From Bacilli bacterium (GTDB lineage: Bacteria; Bacillota_I; Bacilli_A; RFN20; CAG-826), in contig JAFSPN010000050.1 of NCBI GenBank assembly GCA_017442875.1, positions 1 to 46,933 on the forward strand: a stretch of 46,933 nt of DNA, given 5' to 3'. A program made the position numbers and the translations under genes. This document shows positions 1 to 8,652 of the stretch, piece by piece. Position 1 is the first letter of the stretch, and every line of letters starts with the position of its first letter. The notes beneath the pieces are model-generated. The model was not told where the DNA came from and did no database searches. It saw only the letters and a list, made by a program, of their open reading frames with translations.

Positions 1-119
1 CTGGTAATGGCAACTCCAAAGCTGGTGCTTGCTTAATCGGTGAGGTCACATTAAAGAATGGTGACAACACATTCACATTCACAAGATATGATAGCTTCAA
101 TCTATCCGTCTCTGATTTC
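1..119 (+). repeat. Copy 1 of a direct repeat (period 576 bp)
   Basis: These 119 bases are identical base for base to 577-695. The offset is 576 bp, exactly 192 codons, so the reading frame is kept. The repeat probably extends left beyond the window edge. Perfect synonymous-site identity points to recent duplication or gene conversion within the repeat protein. Confidence 0.9.
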
Positions 120-710
120 CAACTCGTTATCCCAGCTCACGAACATTCTTGGGGCGAAGATACTCCAGTCGCAGCCAAAGAAGGCGAAGGCTATGTTGGC
201 TACAAAACAGCATCTTGCACAGTCTTTGGCGATGTTACAAGACTCAAAGTCAGAGCCTTAGATGGCACATTCGCTGCTGGTTCATCCAATAAGTCAGGAA
301 CAAGAGAAGGTTATTTAAAACTCAACTCTAATGGCAATTCAATTTCCTACAAATTTGATTATCAAGGCGAACAAGTAACCGCTAAGTTATATCAATTTGG
401 CTTTATGGATAACTGGTCAAGCAACACAACCAGAACTTATACTTCTCAACAAAAGAACAACCTCGGTCCAAACGGATGTAACTTCGGTGTTGAATTCAAT
501 GGTACTGATGTTGCTATTAGTGATGAATTAAAAGCTATGACATACCAAGAATTACTTGCTGACGCAACAGTTGATGCTGGTAATGGCAACTCCAAAGCTG
601 GTGCTTGCTTAATCGGTGAGGTCACATTAAAGAATGGTGACAACACATTCACATTCACAAGATATGATAGCTTCAATCTATCCGTCTCTGATTTCTGGAT
701 TGTCTTTTAA
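3..710 (+). CDS. C-terminal part of a repeat-built, probably extracellular protein (5' truncated by window edge)
   Basis: An open frame enters from the left edge and ends at TAA 708-710, giving 235 visible residues. The visible part has one full 192-residue period: the stretch beginning AGNGNSKAGACLIGEV recurs 192 residues later, and the second copy stops after about 40 residues with a divergent WIVF end. The sequence is rich in Gly, Asn, Thr and aromatic residues and ends each unit with a beta-strand pattern (NTFTFTRYDSFNLSVSDF) reminiscent of carbohydrate-binding-module edges. That likeness is an impression, not a family assignment. No LPXTG motif or C-terminal membrane anchor is visible. 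The signal peptide, if any, lies outside the window. It is followed by a strong terminator at 737-762. Confidence 0.75.
   Translation, partial: GNGNSKAGACLIGEVTLKNGDNTFTFTRYDSFNLSVSDFQLVIPAHEHSWGEDTPVAAKEGEGYVGYKTASCTVFGDVTRLKVRALDGTFAAGSSNKSGTREGYLKLNSNGNSISYKFDYQGEQVTAKLYQFGFMDNWSSNTTRTYTSQQKNNLGPNGCNFGVEFNGTDVAISDELKAMTYQELLADATVDAGNGNSKAGACLIGEVTLKNGDNTFTFTRYDSFNLSVSDFWIVF
577..695 (+). repeat. Copy 2 of the 576-bp-period direct repeat
   Basis: Identical to 1-119. Similarity stops abruptly at 696, five codons before the stop, where copy 1 continues into the next domain and copy 2 reads WIVF-stop. This marks the truncated last repeat unit. Confidence 0.9.
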
Positions 711-736
711 TCGATAATTCTTACTCATTCAAATTT

Positions 737-762
737 GGGGCGCGTTAATCGCGCTCCTTTTT
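737..762 (+). terminator. Rho-independent terminator of the repeat-protein gene
   Basis: GGGGCGCG (737-744), loop TTAAT, CGCGCTCC (750-757) form an 8-bp stem with one G-T pair, followed by TTTTT. It lies 27 bp after the stop and separates this gene from fmt. Confidence 0.9.
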
Positions 763-786
763 GTATGTTTGCTCTTTAAGAGGTGT

Positions 787-792
787 TATAAT
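787..792 (+). promoter_or_regulatory. -10 box of fmt, leaderless configuration
   Basis: A perfect TATAAT lies 8 bp before the fmt ATG. The expected transcription start (about 7 bp after the box) falls on or next to the A of the start codon. There is no Shine-Dalgarno. No good -35 is seen at 16-18 bp. Confidence 0.65.
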
Positions 793-800
793 GTTTCCAT

Positions 801-1739
801 ATGGAAAAGAATAAATTAAGACTTATCTTTATGGGTACGCCAGAGATATCCGCTTATGTCTTTGCAAAAATGATTGAAGATGGATATCACTTTGTGGGTT
901 TAGTGGCCCAACCTGATCATCCTGTTGGTCGTAAAGGCATCATTGAAAAGGTTCCTACTAAAGTCATCGCAGAGAAACATAACATCCCTGTTTTTCAACC
1001 TGAAAAGATTAGATTAGATTATTCTTTTATTAATGAATTAAAACCAGATTTAGTTATCACGCTTGCCTATGGCCAAATTGTTCCCGAAGGATTCTTAAAC
1101 GTACCACGTTTAGGATGCTTAAATCTTCATGGATCCTTACTTCCAAAATATCGTGGAGCCTCACCAGTTCAATCCGCTTTAATAAATAATGAAGAAGTCA
1201 CAGGGGTGACTCTCATGGAAATGGTTAAAGCCATGGATGCGGGTAGAATGTACGCGAAAAAGGAAATTAGAATCGCGGAAGATGATAATGCGACTTCTTT
1301 ATTTGATAAAGTTAAAATCGCCGCCAGCGAGCTCGTTTTAGAGTCTTTACCATTATATATCGAAGGAAAGTTACCTGGCGAAATGCAAAACGAAGAAGAA
1401 GTAACATTCTGTTCAACCATTAAGCCAGAACAAGAAAAGTTAGATTTAAGTTTGTCCGCTAAAGAAATAGTGGGCTGGATTAGAGGGTTAAGCGATGAGC
1501 CAGGTGCTTATCTATATTTAAATAATTTAAAATTAAAGATATATAAAGCTATAGTTATTAATGATTTAGTTGATCATGAAATTGGCGAAATCCTTCAAGC
1601 GGATAAAAACGGTTTAGTTTTTCAAACTAAAGACGGCCAAATTTCAATTTTAGAATTACAAAAAGAAGGCAAAAAGAGAATGGATTATCGTTCTTTTATA
1701 AACGGTAATCAAAATCTTTTAGGTCAAAAGTTATATTAG
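801..1739 (+). CDS. fmt: Methionyl-tRNA formyltransferase
   Basis: Transfers a formyl group from 10-formyltetrahydrofolate to Met-tRNA(fMet) for translation initiation in the cytoplasm. The 312-residue length is normal. The family signature NLHGSLLPKYRGASP is at residues 108-122, with the catalytic Asn108, His110 and later Asp146 in place, and the C-terminal OB-like domain follows from about residue 205. The ATG at 801 has no Shine-Dalgarno and sits 8 bp after TATAAT, so the mRNA is probably leaderless. It is followed after one base by the helicase gene, suggesting co-transcription. Its presence shows that this organism uses formylated initiator tRNA. Confidence 0.96.
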   Translation: MEKNKLRLIFMGTPEISAYVFAKMIEDGYHFVGLVAQPDHPVGRKGIIEKVPTKVIAEKHNIPVFQPEKIRLDYSFINELKPDLVITLAYGQIVPEGFLNVPRLGCLNLHGSLLPKYRGASPVQSALINNEEVTGVTLMEMVKAMDAGRMYAKKEIRIAEDDNATSLFDKVKIAASELVLESLPLYIEGKLPGEMQNEEEVTFCSTIKPEQEKLDLSLSAKEIVGWIRGLSDEPGAYLYLNNLKLKIYKAIVINDLVDHEIGEILQADKNGLVFQTKDGQISILELQKEGKKRMDYRSFINGNQNLLGQKLY

Positions 1740-1740
1740 T

Positions 1741-4074
1741 ATGGATAAAAGTCTACGATTAAGCGTCCATCAACTCGTGGACTTTTTATTAAGAAGCGGT
1801 GATATCGATAACCGCGTTTTTAATCGTTCAAGCATGAGCGAAGGAACTAGGCTTCATGCTGTTTATCAAAGCAAACAATCCGCCAATTACATGTCTGAAT
1901 ATCCTTTAGCGGTTTCTCTTACTGTCGATGAAATCGATATTCTTCTTGAAGGAAGAGCGGATGGCATTATCAAAAGAAGTGATGGAAGTTATGTTATCGA
2001 TGAAATCAAAACAACTGTCGAAGATTTAAAAATCTTTCATCAAGATAATTTAGAATGGCACCTTGGTCAGGCAAAATGCTACGCCTATATGTTCGCTAAA
2101 CTAAATGATTTAGAATATATCGGTATTAAATTAACATACATTCGTCAAGGAAAGGAAAAGGAACATTTTATCGATAACTATGTCTTTAATTATTTAGAAT
2201 TAGAGCAATTCGTCATCGATTTAATCGGCCAATACTTAGAGTTTTATAACATCATTTTTGAAAAGATTAATAAGCGTAATGAAAGCATCAAAACATTACC
2301 TTTCCCATTTGATAAATATCGTCCTGGGCAAAGAGAGCTTGCGAAGTATGCTTATGCTGCCACAAAGAAGGGGAAAAGGCTTTTCGTGGAAGCACCTACT
2401 GGTATTGGTAAAACAATGTCCACTTTATTTCCTTTTGTGAAAGCACTTAATGATGATGAGAAAAGTAAAATCTTTTATTTAACCGCGAAAACAAGCGGTA
2501 AAGAAGCCGCTCATCAAGCGATAAAAATACTAAAAGAAAAAGGATTATCACTAAGTGATATTATCATCACCGCTAAAGATAAGATTTGTTTTTGTAAAGG
2601 TAAAGCCTGTAATCCTGATGAATGCCCATATACGAGAAATTATTACGATAAGATTCAAACTGTATTACGCTACTCATTACTTAATTATGATGACTTTGAT
2701 TTAAATCTTATTACCCAGATTGCCTATGATAATCAAATATGTCCATTTGAATATGAATTGGACTTATCTTTGTTCATGGATGTGATTGTATGTGATTATA
2801 ACTATATGTTTGACCCTATCTCTTATATGAAGCGCTATTTCGATGAGGATGCAACTCATTATCTAGCTTTAGTGGATGAAGCTCATAATCTTATTGATCG
2901 TTCTAGAGACATGTACTCTGCTTCTTTATCCTACCAATCTTTTAAAGAAGCGAGAAAATCAGTCAGGCACAGCAAACTTCATAAACTCAAACTCGCCTTA
3001 TCGAAAATGAATAAGATGTTTAAAGAGTATATAGAAGTGGAAGACGGCAATCATATCGTTAGTGAGTTTAATGATTATACATATAAAACCATCTCTTCAT
3101 TTATTACCACGATGCAAGACATCAATAAAAACGAGAATAAAGAGATGAGCAAAGAACTTTTAGAGTTTTATTTGGACACCAACAGGTTGAATAGAATATT
3201 AGAATTTGTTAATTCAAATTATCTTCTTTTCTATGAAAAGAATAAAGATGATGTGATATTAAGAGTCAACTGCCTTGATGCATCTTGTTTCCTTAATGAT
3301 TCATTATCTAGTATCAAAAGCTCTGTCATCTTTTCTGCGACATTATCACCGATGGAGTATTACGTTAATACATTAGGGGGAAATGCTAACGACGCTAGTT
3401 TAATCTTGCCTTCTCCATTCCCAAAAGATCACTTAAAAATGATTATTGCCCCTAATATCTCAATTAGATATAAAAATAGAGATACTTCTTATCAAAAAGT
3501 CGCGGATTATATCAAAGCTTTTGTTTCCAACAAAGTGGGTAATTATTTTGTCTTTTTGCCAAGTTATGAATACCTACATAACTTAATGCCTTACATCGAT
3601 ATTGAATCCGCTAAAATCTATGAGCAGAATAAAGAAATGTCTGACGAAGATAAGGTGGCGTTTTTAGACAATTTTAAGCCATCGCCAGAAGTGACTTCGA
3701 TCGCTTTTGTCGTCGTGGGCGGCGCCTTTGGTGAAGGTATCGATTTAGTGAGTGACCGCCTCATAGGCGCAGTCATCGTTGGCATTGGGATGCCTAAAAT
3801 CAATTTCATCAGTGATCAAATATCAAAGTATTACGATAATAAAGGTTATTCTGGTTATGACTATGCCTATTTAAATCCTGGCATGAACAAAATCATGCAA
3901 GCCTTAGGTCGAGTGATTAGAAGCGAAGATGATAAAGGTGCGGTTTTACTTATCGATGAACGCTACTTACTTAACGAATATCGCGATTTATTTAAAGCAG
4001 AGTGGCGGGAATATGAAGTTGCCTTTAATAAAGAGGAGATAAGCGCCATTACAAAAGATTTCTTTAAGAAATAA
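1741..4074 (+). CDS. XPD/DinG-type DNA helicase with N-terminal PD-(D/E)XK nuclease domain
   Basis: The 777-residue protein has two parts. Residues 1-170 look like a Cas4/RecB-type nuclease: His39 (RLHAVY), Asp74 (GRADG), Glu88 and Lys90 (DEIK) and Gln110 (GQAKCYAY) fit the H-D-ExK-Q metal-site pattern. From about residue 190 is an XPD/Rad3-family helicase: Q-motif-like RPGQRELA, Walker A EAPTGIGKT (217-225), four Cys (283, 285, 290, 295) matching the Fe-S cluster insert, a DEAH box (VDEAHNL), and C-terminal motifs including GEGID and ALGRVIRSEDD. It probably unwinds and trims DNA in repair; the substrate is unknown. Its ATG follows the fmt stop by one base, without a Shine-Dalgarno. Confidence 0.88.
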   Translation: MDKSLRLSVHQLVDFLLRSGDIDNRVFNRSSMSEGTRLHAVYQSKQSANYMSEYPLAVSLTVDEIDILLEGRADGIIKRSDGSYVIDEIKTTVEDLKIFHQDNLEWHLGQAKCYAYMFAKLNDLEYIGIKLTYIRQGKEKEHFIDNYVFNYLELEQFVIDLIGQYLEFYNIIFEKINKRNESIKTLPFPFDKYRPGQRELAKYAYAATKKGKRLFVEAPTGIGKTMSTLFPFVKALNDDEKSKIFYLTAKTSGKEAAHQAIKILKEKGLSLSDIIITAKDKICFCKGKACNPDECPYTRNYYDKIQTVLRYSLLNYDDFDLNLITQIAYDNQICPFEYELDLSLFMDVIVCDYNYMFDPISYMKRYFDEDATHYLALVDEAHNLIDRSRDMYSASLSYQSFKEARKSVRHSKLHKLKLALSKMNKMFKEYIEVEDGNHIVSEFNDYTYKTISSFITTMQDINKNENKEMSKELLEFYLDTNRLNRILEFVNSNYLLFYEKNKDDVILRVNCLDASCFLNDSLSSIKSSVIFSATLSPMEYYVNTLGGNANDASLILPSPFPKDHLKMIIAPNISIRYKNRDTSYQKVADYIKAFVSNKVGNYFVFLPSYEYLHNLMPYIDIESAKIYEQNKEMSDEDKVAFLDNFKPSPEVTSIAFVVVGGAFGEGIDLVSDRLIGAVIVGIGMPKINFISDQISKYYDNKGYSGYDYAYLNPGMNKIMQALGRVIRSEDDKGAVLLIDERYLLNEYRDLFKAEWREYEVAFNKEEISAITKDFFKK

Positions 4075-4098
4075 AGCATAAATGCTAATATATCTAGT

Positions 4099-4620
4099 AT
4101 GAAAAAGAAAATGGACTTTGAAACAAAGGCTAAACTCATCTATAGCGTGGAGTTAGGCATCTTTGCCGTTATCTTTTTTGTCATTGCGATATTGAAACTT
4201 GTCGGTGTTTTAGGCACTAATACTGTTAGAGCCGCGATTTTTAACTGGGTGACATTATTCGGTGGAACTTGGTTATTAGTGGATTTCTTCTGGGCTATTT
4301 TTGATAAGAAAAGACAAAAAAGAATCGCTCTTATTGATAAGATAATTCACGCTCCAGCGGGAGCCTATCTTATCGCCTTTGATTTATTTTGTTTAATTAG
4401 TAAACCAGATGATCCAAAGGTCTATCAATATGGGGTACCAATTGTTTTAGGCTATTTAGGATTATGCTATACATTTGAAGCCATTTATCATTTTAAATAT
4501 CCTGTTCCAGGTATCATTGATGCCGTTGAACAAGAAAAGACTTTACAAGAACAACAAAACTTAGAAGAAAACAAAGAAGATTCTTCTAAAGAAGAAAGTG
4601 AGGAAGTTAATCATGACTAA
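4099..4620 (+). CDS. Four-helix membrane protein with acidic C-terminal tail, unknown function
   Basis: I do not recognise this 173-residue protein. Four hydrophobic segments are visible at about residues 12-37, 44-66, 84-101 and 110-130. They are followed by a soluble tail of about 35 residues rich in Glu and Gln, ending in a Ser/Glu-rich stretch. A TAATAT hexamer at 4086-4091 lies 7 bp before the ATG and there is no Shine-Dalgarno, so it may have its own leaderless transcript. The gap to the helicase gene is only 24 bp, so read-through is equally possible. It overlaps the next membrane-protein gene by 8 bp, suggesting translational coupling. Confidence 0.8.
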   Translation: MKKKMDFETKAKLIYSVELGIFAVIFFVIAILKLVGVLGTNTVRAAIFNWVTLFGGTWLLVDFFWAIFDKKRQKRIALIDKIIHAPAGAYLIAFDLFCLISKPDDPKVYQYGVPIVLGYLGLCYTFEAIYHFKYPVPGIIDAVEQEKTLQEQQNLEENKEDSSKEESEEVNHD

Positions 4621-5041
4621 AAAGAGTAAAACCCTTCTTATTTTATCTTGTATCTTTGTGACAATCGCCGCAATTTTATCGTTTATCCACCTATATTTAT
4701 CATTCGGACTTTATTCCACAATGTTTACTAACCCGGATAATTTGGGTACAGCAATAGGCGAAATCTTTGCCTTAATGTTCTTTATTGTTTATTCAATTAT
4801 TTTTGCCGCTGGTATTTTGATTTCTAGTGGTTTGACGATTGGCTTTGTCATCCCGTTATTAAAGATCAACGGCAAAAAATGGTATTCCATTGTGATTTTA
4901 GTAGTGGCTATTGTTGCTATTTTATTAGCAGTCTTTGCTATTGTAATGATTCCAGCTGTTTCAAATATTGCTTCTCAAGCTAAAGGCTCAACCTCCTCTA
5001 GTAGTAGTGAAGCTATTTCTCAAGCGCTTACTTTATTCTAA
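4613..5041 (+). CDS. Small membrane protein, unknown function
   Basis: The 142-residue protein has an N-terminal hydrophobic helix (about residues 6-30), a long hydrophobic region (about 45-85, probably two helices), a further helix (about 92-118), and a Ser-rich C-terminus. I chose ATG 4613 over the upstream in-frame start because GAGGAAG (4600-4606) is placed correctly for it. It overlaps the end of the preceding membrane-protein gene by 8 bp. No family is recognised. Co-expression with the upstream membrane protein is likely from the overlap. Confidence 0.78.
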   Translation: MTKKSKTLLILSCIFVTIAAILSFIHLYLSFGLYSTMFTNPDNLGTAIGEIFALMFFIVYSIIFAAGILISSGLTIGFVIPLLKINGKKWYSIVILVVAIVAILLAVFAIVMIPAVSNIASQAKGSTSSSSSEAISQALTLF

Positions 5042-5047
5042 TAAAAT

Positions 5048-6865
5048 ATGGATTTTTCCCAGAAAAAAATTAGAAATTTTTCAATTATCGCTCATATTGA
5101 CCATGGTAAGTCCACATTAGCGGACCGTATTTTAGAATTGACTGGAGCAATTGAAGCTAGGGAAATGAAAGACCAAATTCTCGACTCTATGGATTTAGAA
5201 AGAGAAAGAGGCATTACCATTAAACTTAACGCTGTGACGTTAGGCTATCACGCCGATGATGGGGAAGACTATGTCTTCAACCTCATCGATACTCCCGGAC
5301 ACGTCGACTTTACATATGAAGTGAGCCGTTCTTTAGCCGCTTGTGAAGGCGCCCTTTTAGTAGTAGACGCCACCCAAGGTGTAGAAGCCCAAACTCTCGC
5401 TAATGCTTATTTAGCGGTGGACAACGACTTAGAAATTATTCCTGTTATCAACAAAGTTGATTTACCTTCCGCTAATATCCAAATGGCAAAAGATGAAATT
5501 GAAAAGAAGATTGGTATTCCTTGTGATGAAGCGGTGGAAGTCAGCGCTAAAACAGGCTTACACGTTCACGAACTATTAGAGGCTATAGTGAGAGGCGTTC
5601 CAGCCCCTAACGGTGATCCAAAAGCCCCTTTAAAGGCTTTAATCTTTGATAGTTATTATGATCCATATCGTGGGGTTATCGTTTTAGTGAGAATCAAAGA
5701 CGGGGAAGTCAAAGTGGGCGATAAGATTCGCCTCATGCAAGCGGGAAAAGAATATCAAGTTATCGAACTTGGTATTAGAACCCCAAAAGAAATTAAGACC
5801 GATTCTTTAAGCGCTGGACAAGTTGGTTATATTGCCGCGCAGATTAAGGACATCAAAGATGTCCGTCCTGGTGATACTGTCACTTTAGTGGAAACTCCCG
5901 CTAAAGAAGCGTTACCTGGCTACCGCATTATGAACCCAATGGTCTACTGTGGTCTATATCCCGTCGATAGTGATGATTATCAAGATTTAAAAGACGCTTT
6001 AGAAAAACTGACATTAAACGATGCGTCCTTACAATTTGTCGCTGAAACAAGCCAAGCTTTGGGCTTTGGCTTTAGATGCGGTTTCTTAGGCTTACTACAT
6101 ATGGATGTAGTGCAAGAAAGATTAGAAAGAGAATATAATCTCGATTTAATTTTGACCGCACCTAGTGTTATTTATAAAGTTCACATGACTGATGGAGAAG
6201 TTATCAACCTTGATAACCCATCCAAATTACCAGATGCAAGCAAAGTGTCATTTATCGAAGAGCCTTATATTAAGGCTAATATCATGACACCAAAAGAATA
6301 CATCGGTCCAATTATGGAATTATGTCGTGAAAGAAGAGGTATTTATGAAAACCTCGATTATTTCGATGATACAAGGATGGTTTTAACCTATGAATTGCCT
6401 CTTTCCGAGATAGTTTATAACTTTTTTGATAAATTAAAGAGCTACACGAAAGGCTATACCTCATTTGATTATGATTTCAGCGACTATAAACGCGCTGATC
6501 TAGTAAAACTAGACATCTTACTTAATGGGCAAGTCGTGGATGCTCTTAGCAGTATCATATATCGCCCAGATGGCTATCACCGTGGTTTAGGCATTATTCG
6601 TAAGATTAAAACCGTCATTCCAAGGCAGCAATTTGAAATCCCAATCCAGGCCGCAATAGGGGGAAAAGTCATTGCTCGATGCGATGTTAAAGCCGTGAGA
6701 AAAGACGTCTTGGCCAAATGTTATGGTGGTGACATTTCCCGTAAGAAGAAACTCTTAGAAAAGCAAAAAGAAGGCAAGAAGAGAATGAAGAAAGTCGGCT
6801 CTGTAGAAGTGCCGCAAGAAGCATTTATGTCCATTCTATCCATCGATGAAGAAGAAGACAATTAG
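5048..6865 (+). CDS. lepA: Elongation factor 4 (LepA), ribosome-associated GTPase
   Basis: LepA is a translational GTPase acting on the 70S ribosome, linked to back-translocation and 30S biogenesis. The length (605 residues) is typical. The G1 motif AHIDHGKST is near residue 16, followed by [15 protein letters not shown] and NKVDLP. The distinctive LepA C-terminal domain ends in [17 protein letters not shown]. The ATG begins 6 bp after the preceding stop with no clear Shine-Dalgarno. In many Bacillota lepA is followed directly by hemW and the hrcA operon. Here two extra genes (6949-8652) lie between lepA and hemW. Confidence 0.97.
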   Translation: MDFSQKKIRNFSIIAHIDHGKSTLADRILELTGAIEAREMKDQILDSMDLERERGITIKLNAVTLGYHADDGEDYVFNLIDTPGHVDFTYEVSRSLAACEGALLVVDATQGVEAQTLANAYLAVDNDLEIIPVINKVDLPSANIQMAKDEIEKKIGIPCDEAVEVSAKTGLHVHELLEAIVRGVPAPNGDPKAPLKALIFDSYYDPYRGVIVLVRIKDGEVKVGDKIRLMQAGKEYQVIELGIRTPKEIKTDSLSAGQVGYIAAQIKDIKDVRPGDTVTLVETPAKEALPGYRIMNPMVYCGLYPVDSDDYQDLKDALEKLTLNDASLQFVAETSQALGFGFRCGFLGLLHMDVVQERLEREYNLDLILTAPSVIYKVHMTDGEVINLDNPSKLPDASKVSFIEEPYIKANIMTPKEYIGPIMELCRERRGIYENLDYFDDTRMVLTYELPLSEIVYNFFDKLKSYTKGYTSFDYDFSDYKRADLVKLDILLNGQVVDALSSIIYRPDGYHRGLGIIRKIKTVIPRQQFEIPIQAAIGGKVIARCDVKAVRKDVLAKCYGGDISRKKKLLEKQKEGKKRMKKVGSVEVPQEAFMSILSIDEEEDN

Positions 6866-6872
6866 TGCAAAA

Positions 6873-6897
6873 TTAGTAGTTTTTTAGAAAATATTAT
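6873..6897 (+). promoter_or_regulatory. 11-bp-period TTAGTA-type direct repeat and candidate -10
   Basis: TTAGTA (6873-6878) and TTAGAA (6884-6889) are spaced exactly 11 bp, followed after 2 bp by TATTAT (6892-6897), a possible -10 for the gene at 6949. The same repeat geometry recurs at 22019, 26624, 36397, 39956 and 45445. Confidence 0.45.
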
Positions 6898-6948
6898 TGT
6901 AAATAACGCATCGTTAAGATATCATTATGCTAGAAAGAAGGTATTCAT

Positions 6949-8424
6949 ATGGCAGGCAATGATCTCGCGATGCGTTTTACTGAAGATAAATACGCTACTA
7001 AAAACGAAGTCGCTCGTGAACTTAAAATCTCATCCGTTGATACATTTTGGGCTAACATTTTAGCTTATCGATCAAACTTTTATCATTATTTAACTGTTAA
7101 GACAATTGAAAAGAAAATGCTTTTACTTTGCGGTTGCCCAGCGGTCAATAGTTTAGTCAATAACGTGGAAATGAAAATGATTAGAGTCAACCGCGAATAT
7201 GGAATGCTCTTACCTCAATCCAAGAGTTATCGATACCTAAATCAGACATTCAATAAGAAGATTCTTTATATCTTAAATGAAGCGGAACAACTGCAAGTTG
7301 GTGAAGATTTTGTTAATAGCGTACTTCGTAATGAAGTAGTGAGCGCTTTACCAAATAATATGCTCTTAGTTAACTACTTGAGCGCTTTAAACTACATTAA
7401 GAAAGCTCATGTCAACGCTATCGACGAGGATTTCTTAGCGGCTTTATACGCTAAACTCTTAGGAACTGAAGAATTAACGGAATTCTATCGTTCTAACGAT
7501 GATCATAATCCTGAAAATAGAGTCTTAATTGACCGCATTTATACAAGCGCACCATGGAATATCATTGATTCGATGATGAATAGCTTATTTACCTTTATTC
7601 AAACATCGACCTTATCATCATCTTTAAAAGCCATCATTACATATTTCTATATTAACTATGTTAAACCATTCAATAAATACTCCGAAGAAGTCGCTATTTT
7701 AATGGCTAAAGCCGTTTTAGCTCACGAGACATTTGGAGAAACAGTCGTGGATTTACCACTTGAACAATTGCTCCTTCTTTCTAATGAAGAAGTCGCTCGC
7801 ATTTATGTTGAAGTACAAAAAACCGCGGATGTGACATATTTTGTCAATTATGCTTTTAAGCATCTTAATCAATACTGTGAATCATATTTAGATGAAATCG
7901 CTCAAAGCAAAGTTCAAGAACTAAAAGCCGATTTCTATCAAGCGGATGCTAAAGAAGAAGAAATCGAAGTTCCAGAGCAAGAAGAAAGAGTGGAAACAAT
8001 TGATTTGTTCGAAGCTTCTAAAGAAGAGGAACCAGTTAAAGAACCAGTCTTTAAAGAAGAACCTGCACCTGTTAACGAAAAACCAGTCATCGAAGAACAA
8101 CCAAAGAAAAAGACTGTTAAAGTTACATATGTGCAAGAAGAACTCGCTGTCGCCTACATCCCAGTGGCTCTTGATGAAAAACAAGCTGTTCTTTTAGAAC
8201 AAGACCTTCTTGAAAGGGATCCAGAACTCAAAAAAGGCGAAGCAAAGTTCTACGCTAGACATTGCACAAAAGGCAAAAAATATACTATCGCTCAATATAA
8301 AAAATCACTTAGATGTGCATATGAGACCGCTCGTACAAGTATGGATCATTTAGCAGAACTTCTTTACTATCGAAAAGAAAAAGTGAAAAATAAATACGTC
8401 TATATTCCAGTGGAAAAGGAATAA
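6949..8424 (+). CDS. Fic-fold protein with degenerate active site and C-terminal winged-helix-like region
   Basis: The 491-residue protein resembles Fic/DOC proteins in its middle: a YRS motif near 180, YTSAPWNIIDSMMNSLFTFI at about 198-217, then LKAIITYFYINYVKPFNKYSEE at 226-247. This last stretch aligns with the Fic motif HPFxxGNGR but reads KPFNKYSEE. The catalytic His is Lys239 and the G-N-G-R residues are Tyr, Ser, Glu and Glu, so AMP-transfer activity is unlikely. Residues 320-395 are a Glu/Lys/Pro-rich linker. The last 70 residues (YTIAQYKKSL...MDHLAELLYY) look like the winged helix-turn-helix found at the end of many Fic proteins. ATG 6949 has an AGAAGG Shine-Dalgarno. The role is unknown; scaffolding or regulation is my inference. 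Confidence 0.65.
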   Translation: MAGNDLAMRFTEDKYATKNEVARELKISSVDTFWANILAYRSNFYHYLTVKTIEKKMLLLCGCPAVNSLVNNVEMKMIRVNREYGMLLPQSKSYRYLNQTFNKKILYILNEAEQLQVGEDFVNSVLRNEVVSALPNNMLLVNYLSALNYIKKAHVNAIDEDFLAALYAKLLGTEELTEFYRSNDDHNPENRVLIDRIYTSAPWNIIDSMMNSLFTFIQTSTLSSSLKAIITYFYINYVKPFNKYSEEVAILMAKAVLAHETFGETVVDLPLEQLLLLSNEEVARIYVEVQKTADVTYFVNYAFKHLNQYCESYLDEIAQSKVQELKADFYQADAKEEEIEVPEQEERVETIDLFEASKEEEPVKEPVFKEEPAPVNEKPVIEEQPKKKTVKVTYVQEELAVAYIPVALDEKQAVLLEQDLLERDPELKKGEAKFYARHCTKGKKYTIAQYKKSLRCAYETARTSMDHLAELLYYRKEKVKNKYVYIPVEKE

Positions 8425-8436
8425 GGAGGAAAGAAC

Positions 8437-8652
8437 ATGCCAAGTACACTAGTAATTTTTATTGTCATTATCGCAGCGACTGCTGTCGTGGCCCTTTTAG
8501 CTTTCATCCTTTACCGCATCTTACGTCCACGCTTAAAAGAAGAAAAACCAAGCGATGAACAAATTCTTGAAGATGAAATGAAACGCGTCCTTCAAGATGT
8601 CGAAGACGAAGAAGTTGCTAAACAAATTAGCAATTACAAGGATGATGAATAA
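8437..8652 (+). CDS. Small single-pass membrane protein, unknown function
   Basis: This 71-residue protein has one N-terminal transmembrane helix (about residues 4-26), a short basic stretch (RILRPRLK) and an acidic cytoplasmic tail of about 40 residues. A strong Shine-Dalgarno, AAGGAGG, lies 8-9 bp before the ATG, which is unusual among its mostly Shine-Dalgarno-poor neighbours. The gene starts 12 bp after the Fic-fold gene and its 3' end overlaps the start of hemW, so the three are probably one operon. Confidence 0.72.
   Translation: MPSTLVIFIVIIAATAVVALLAFILYRILRPRLKEEKPSDEQILEDEMKRVLQDVEDEEVAKQISNYKDDE

Noticed and set aside
1-695. CRISPR array
   Set aside because: Only two copies, 119 bp or longer, in frame within a coding region with a 576-bp period. 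It is a protein repeat.
7921-8197. Extra genes in other frames of the Fic-fold gene (plus-strand 83-codon and minus-strand 87-codon frames)
   Set aside because: They are shadows of the Glu/Lys-rich linker: repetitive composition, no start signals and fully inside a clear gene.
8597-8641. Upstream start for hemW
   Set aside because: It would add 15 residues overlapping the preceding gene by 56 bp, with no Shine-Dalgarno. HemW proteins begin close to the IHVPFC motif.
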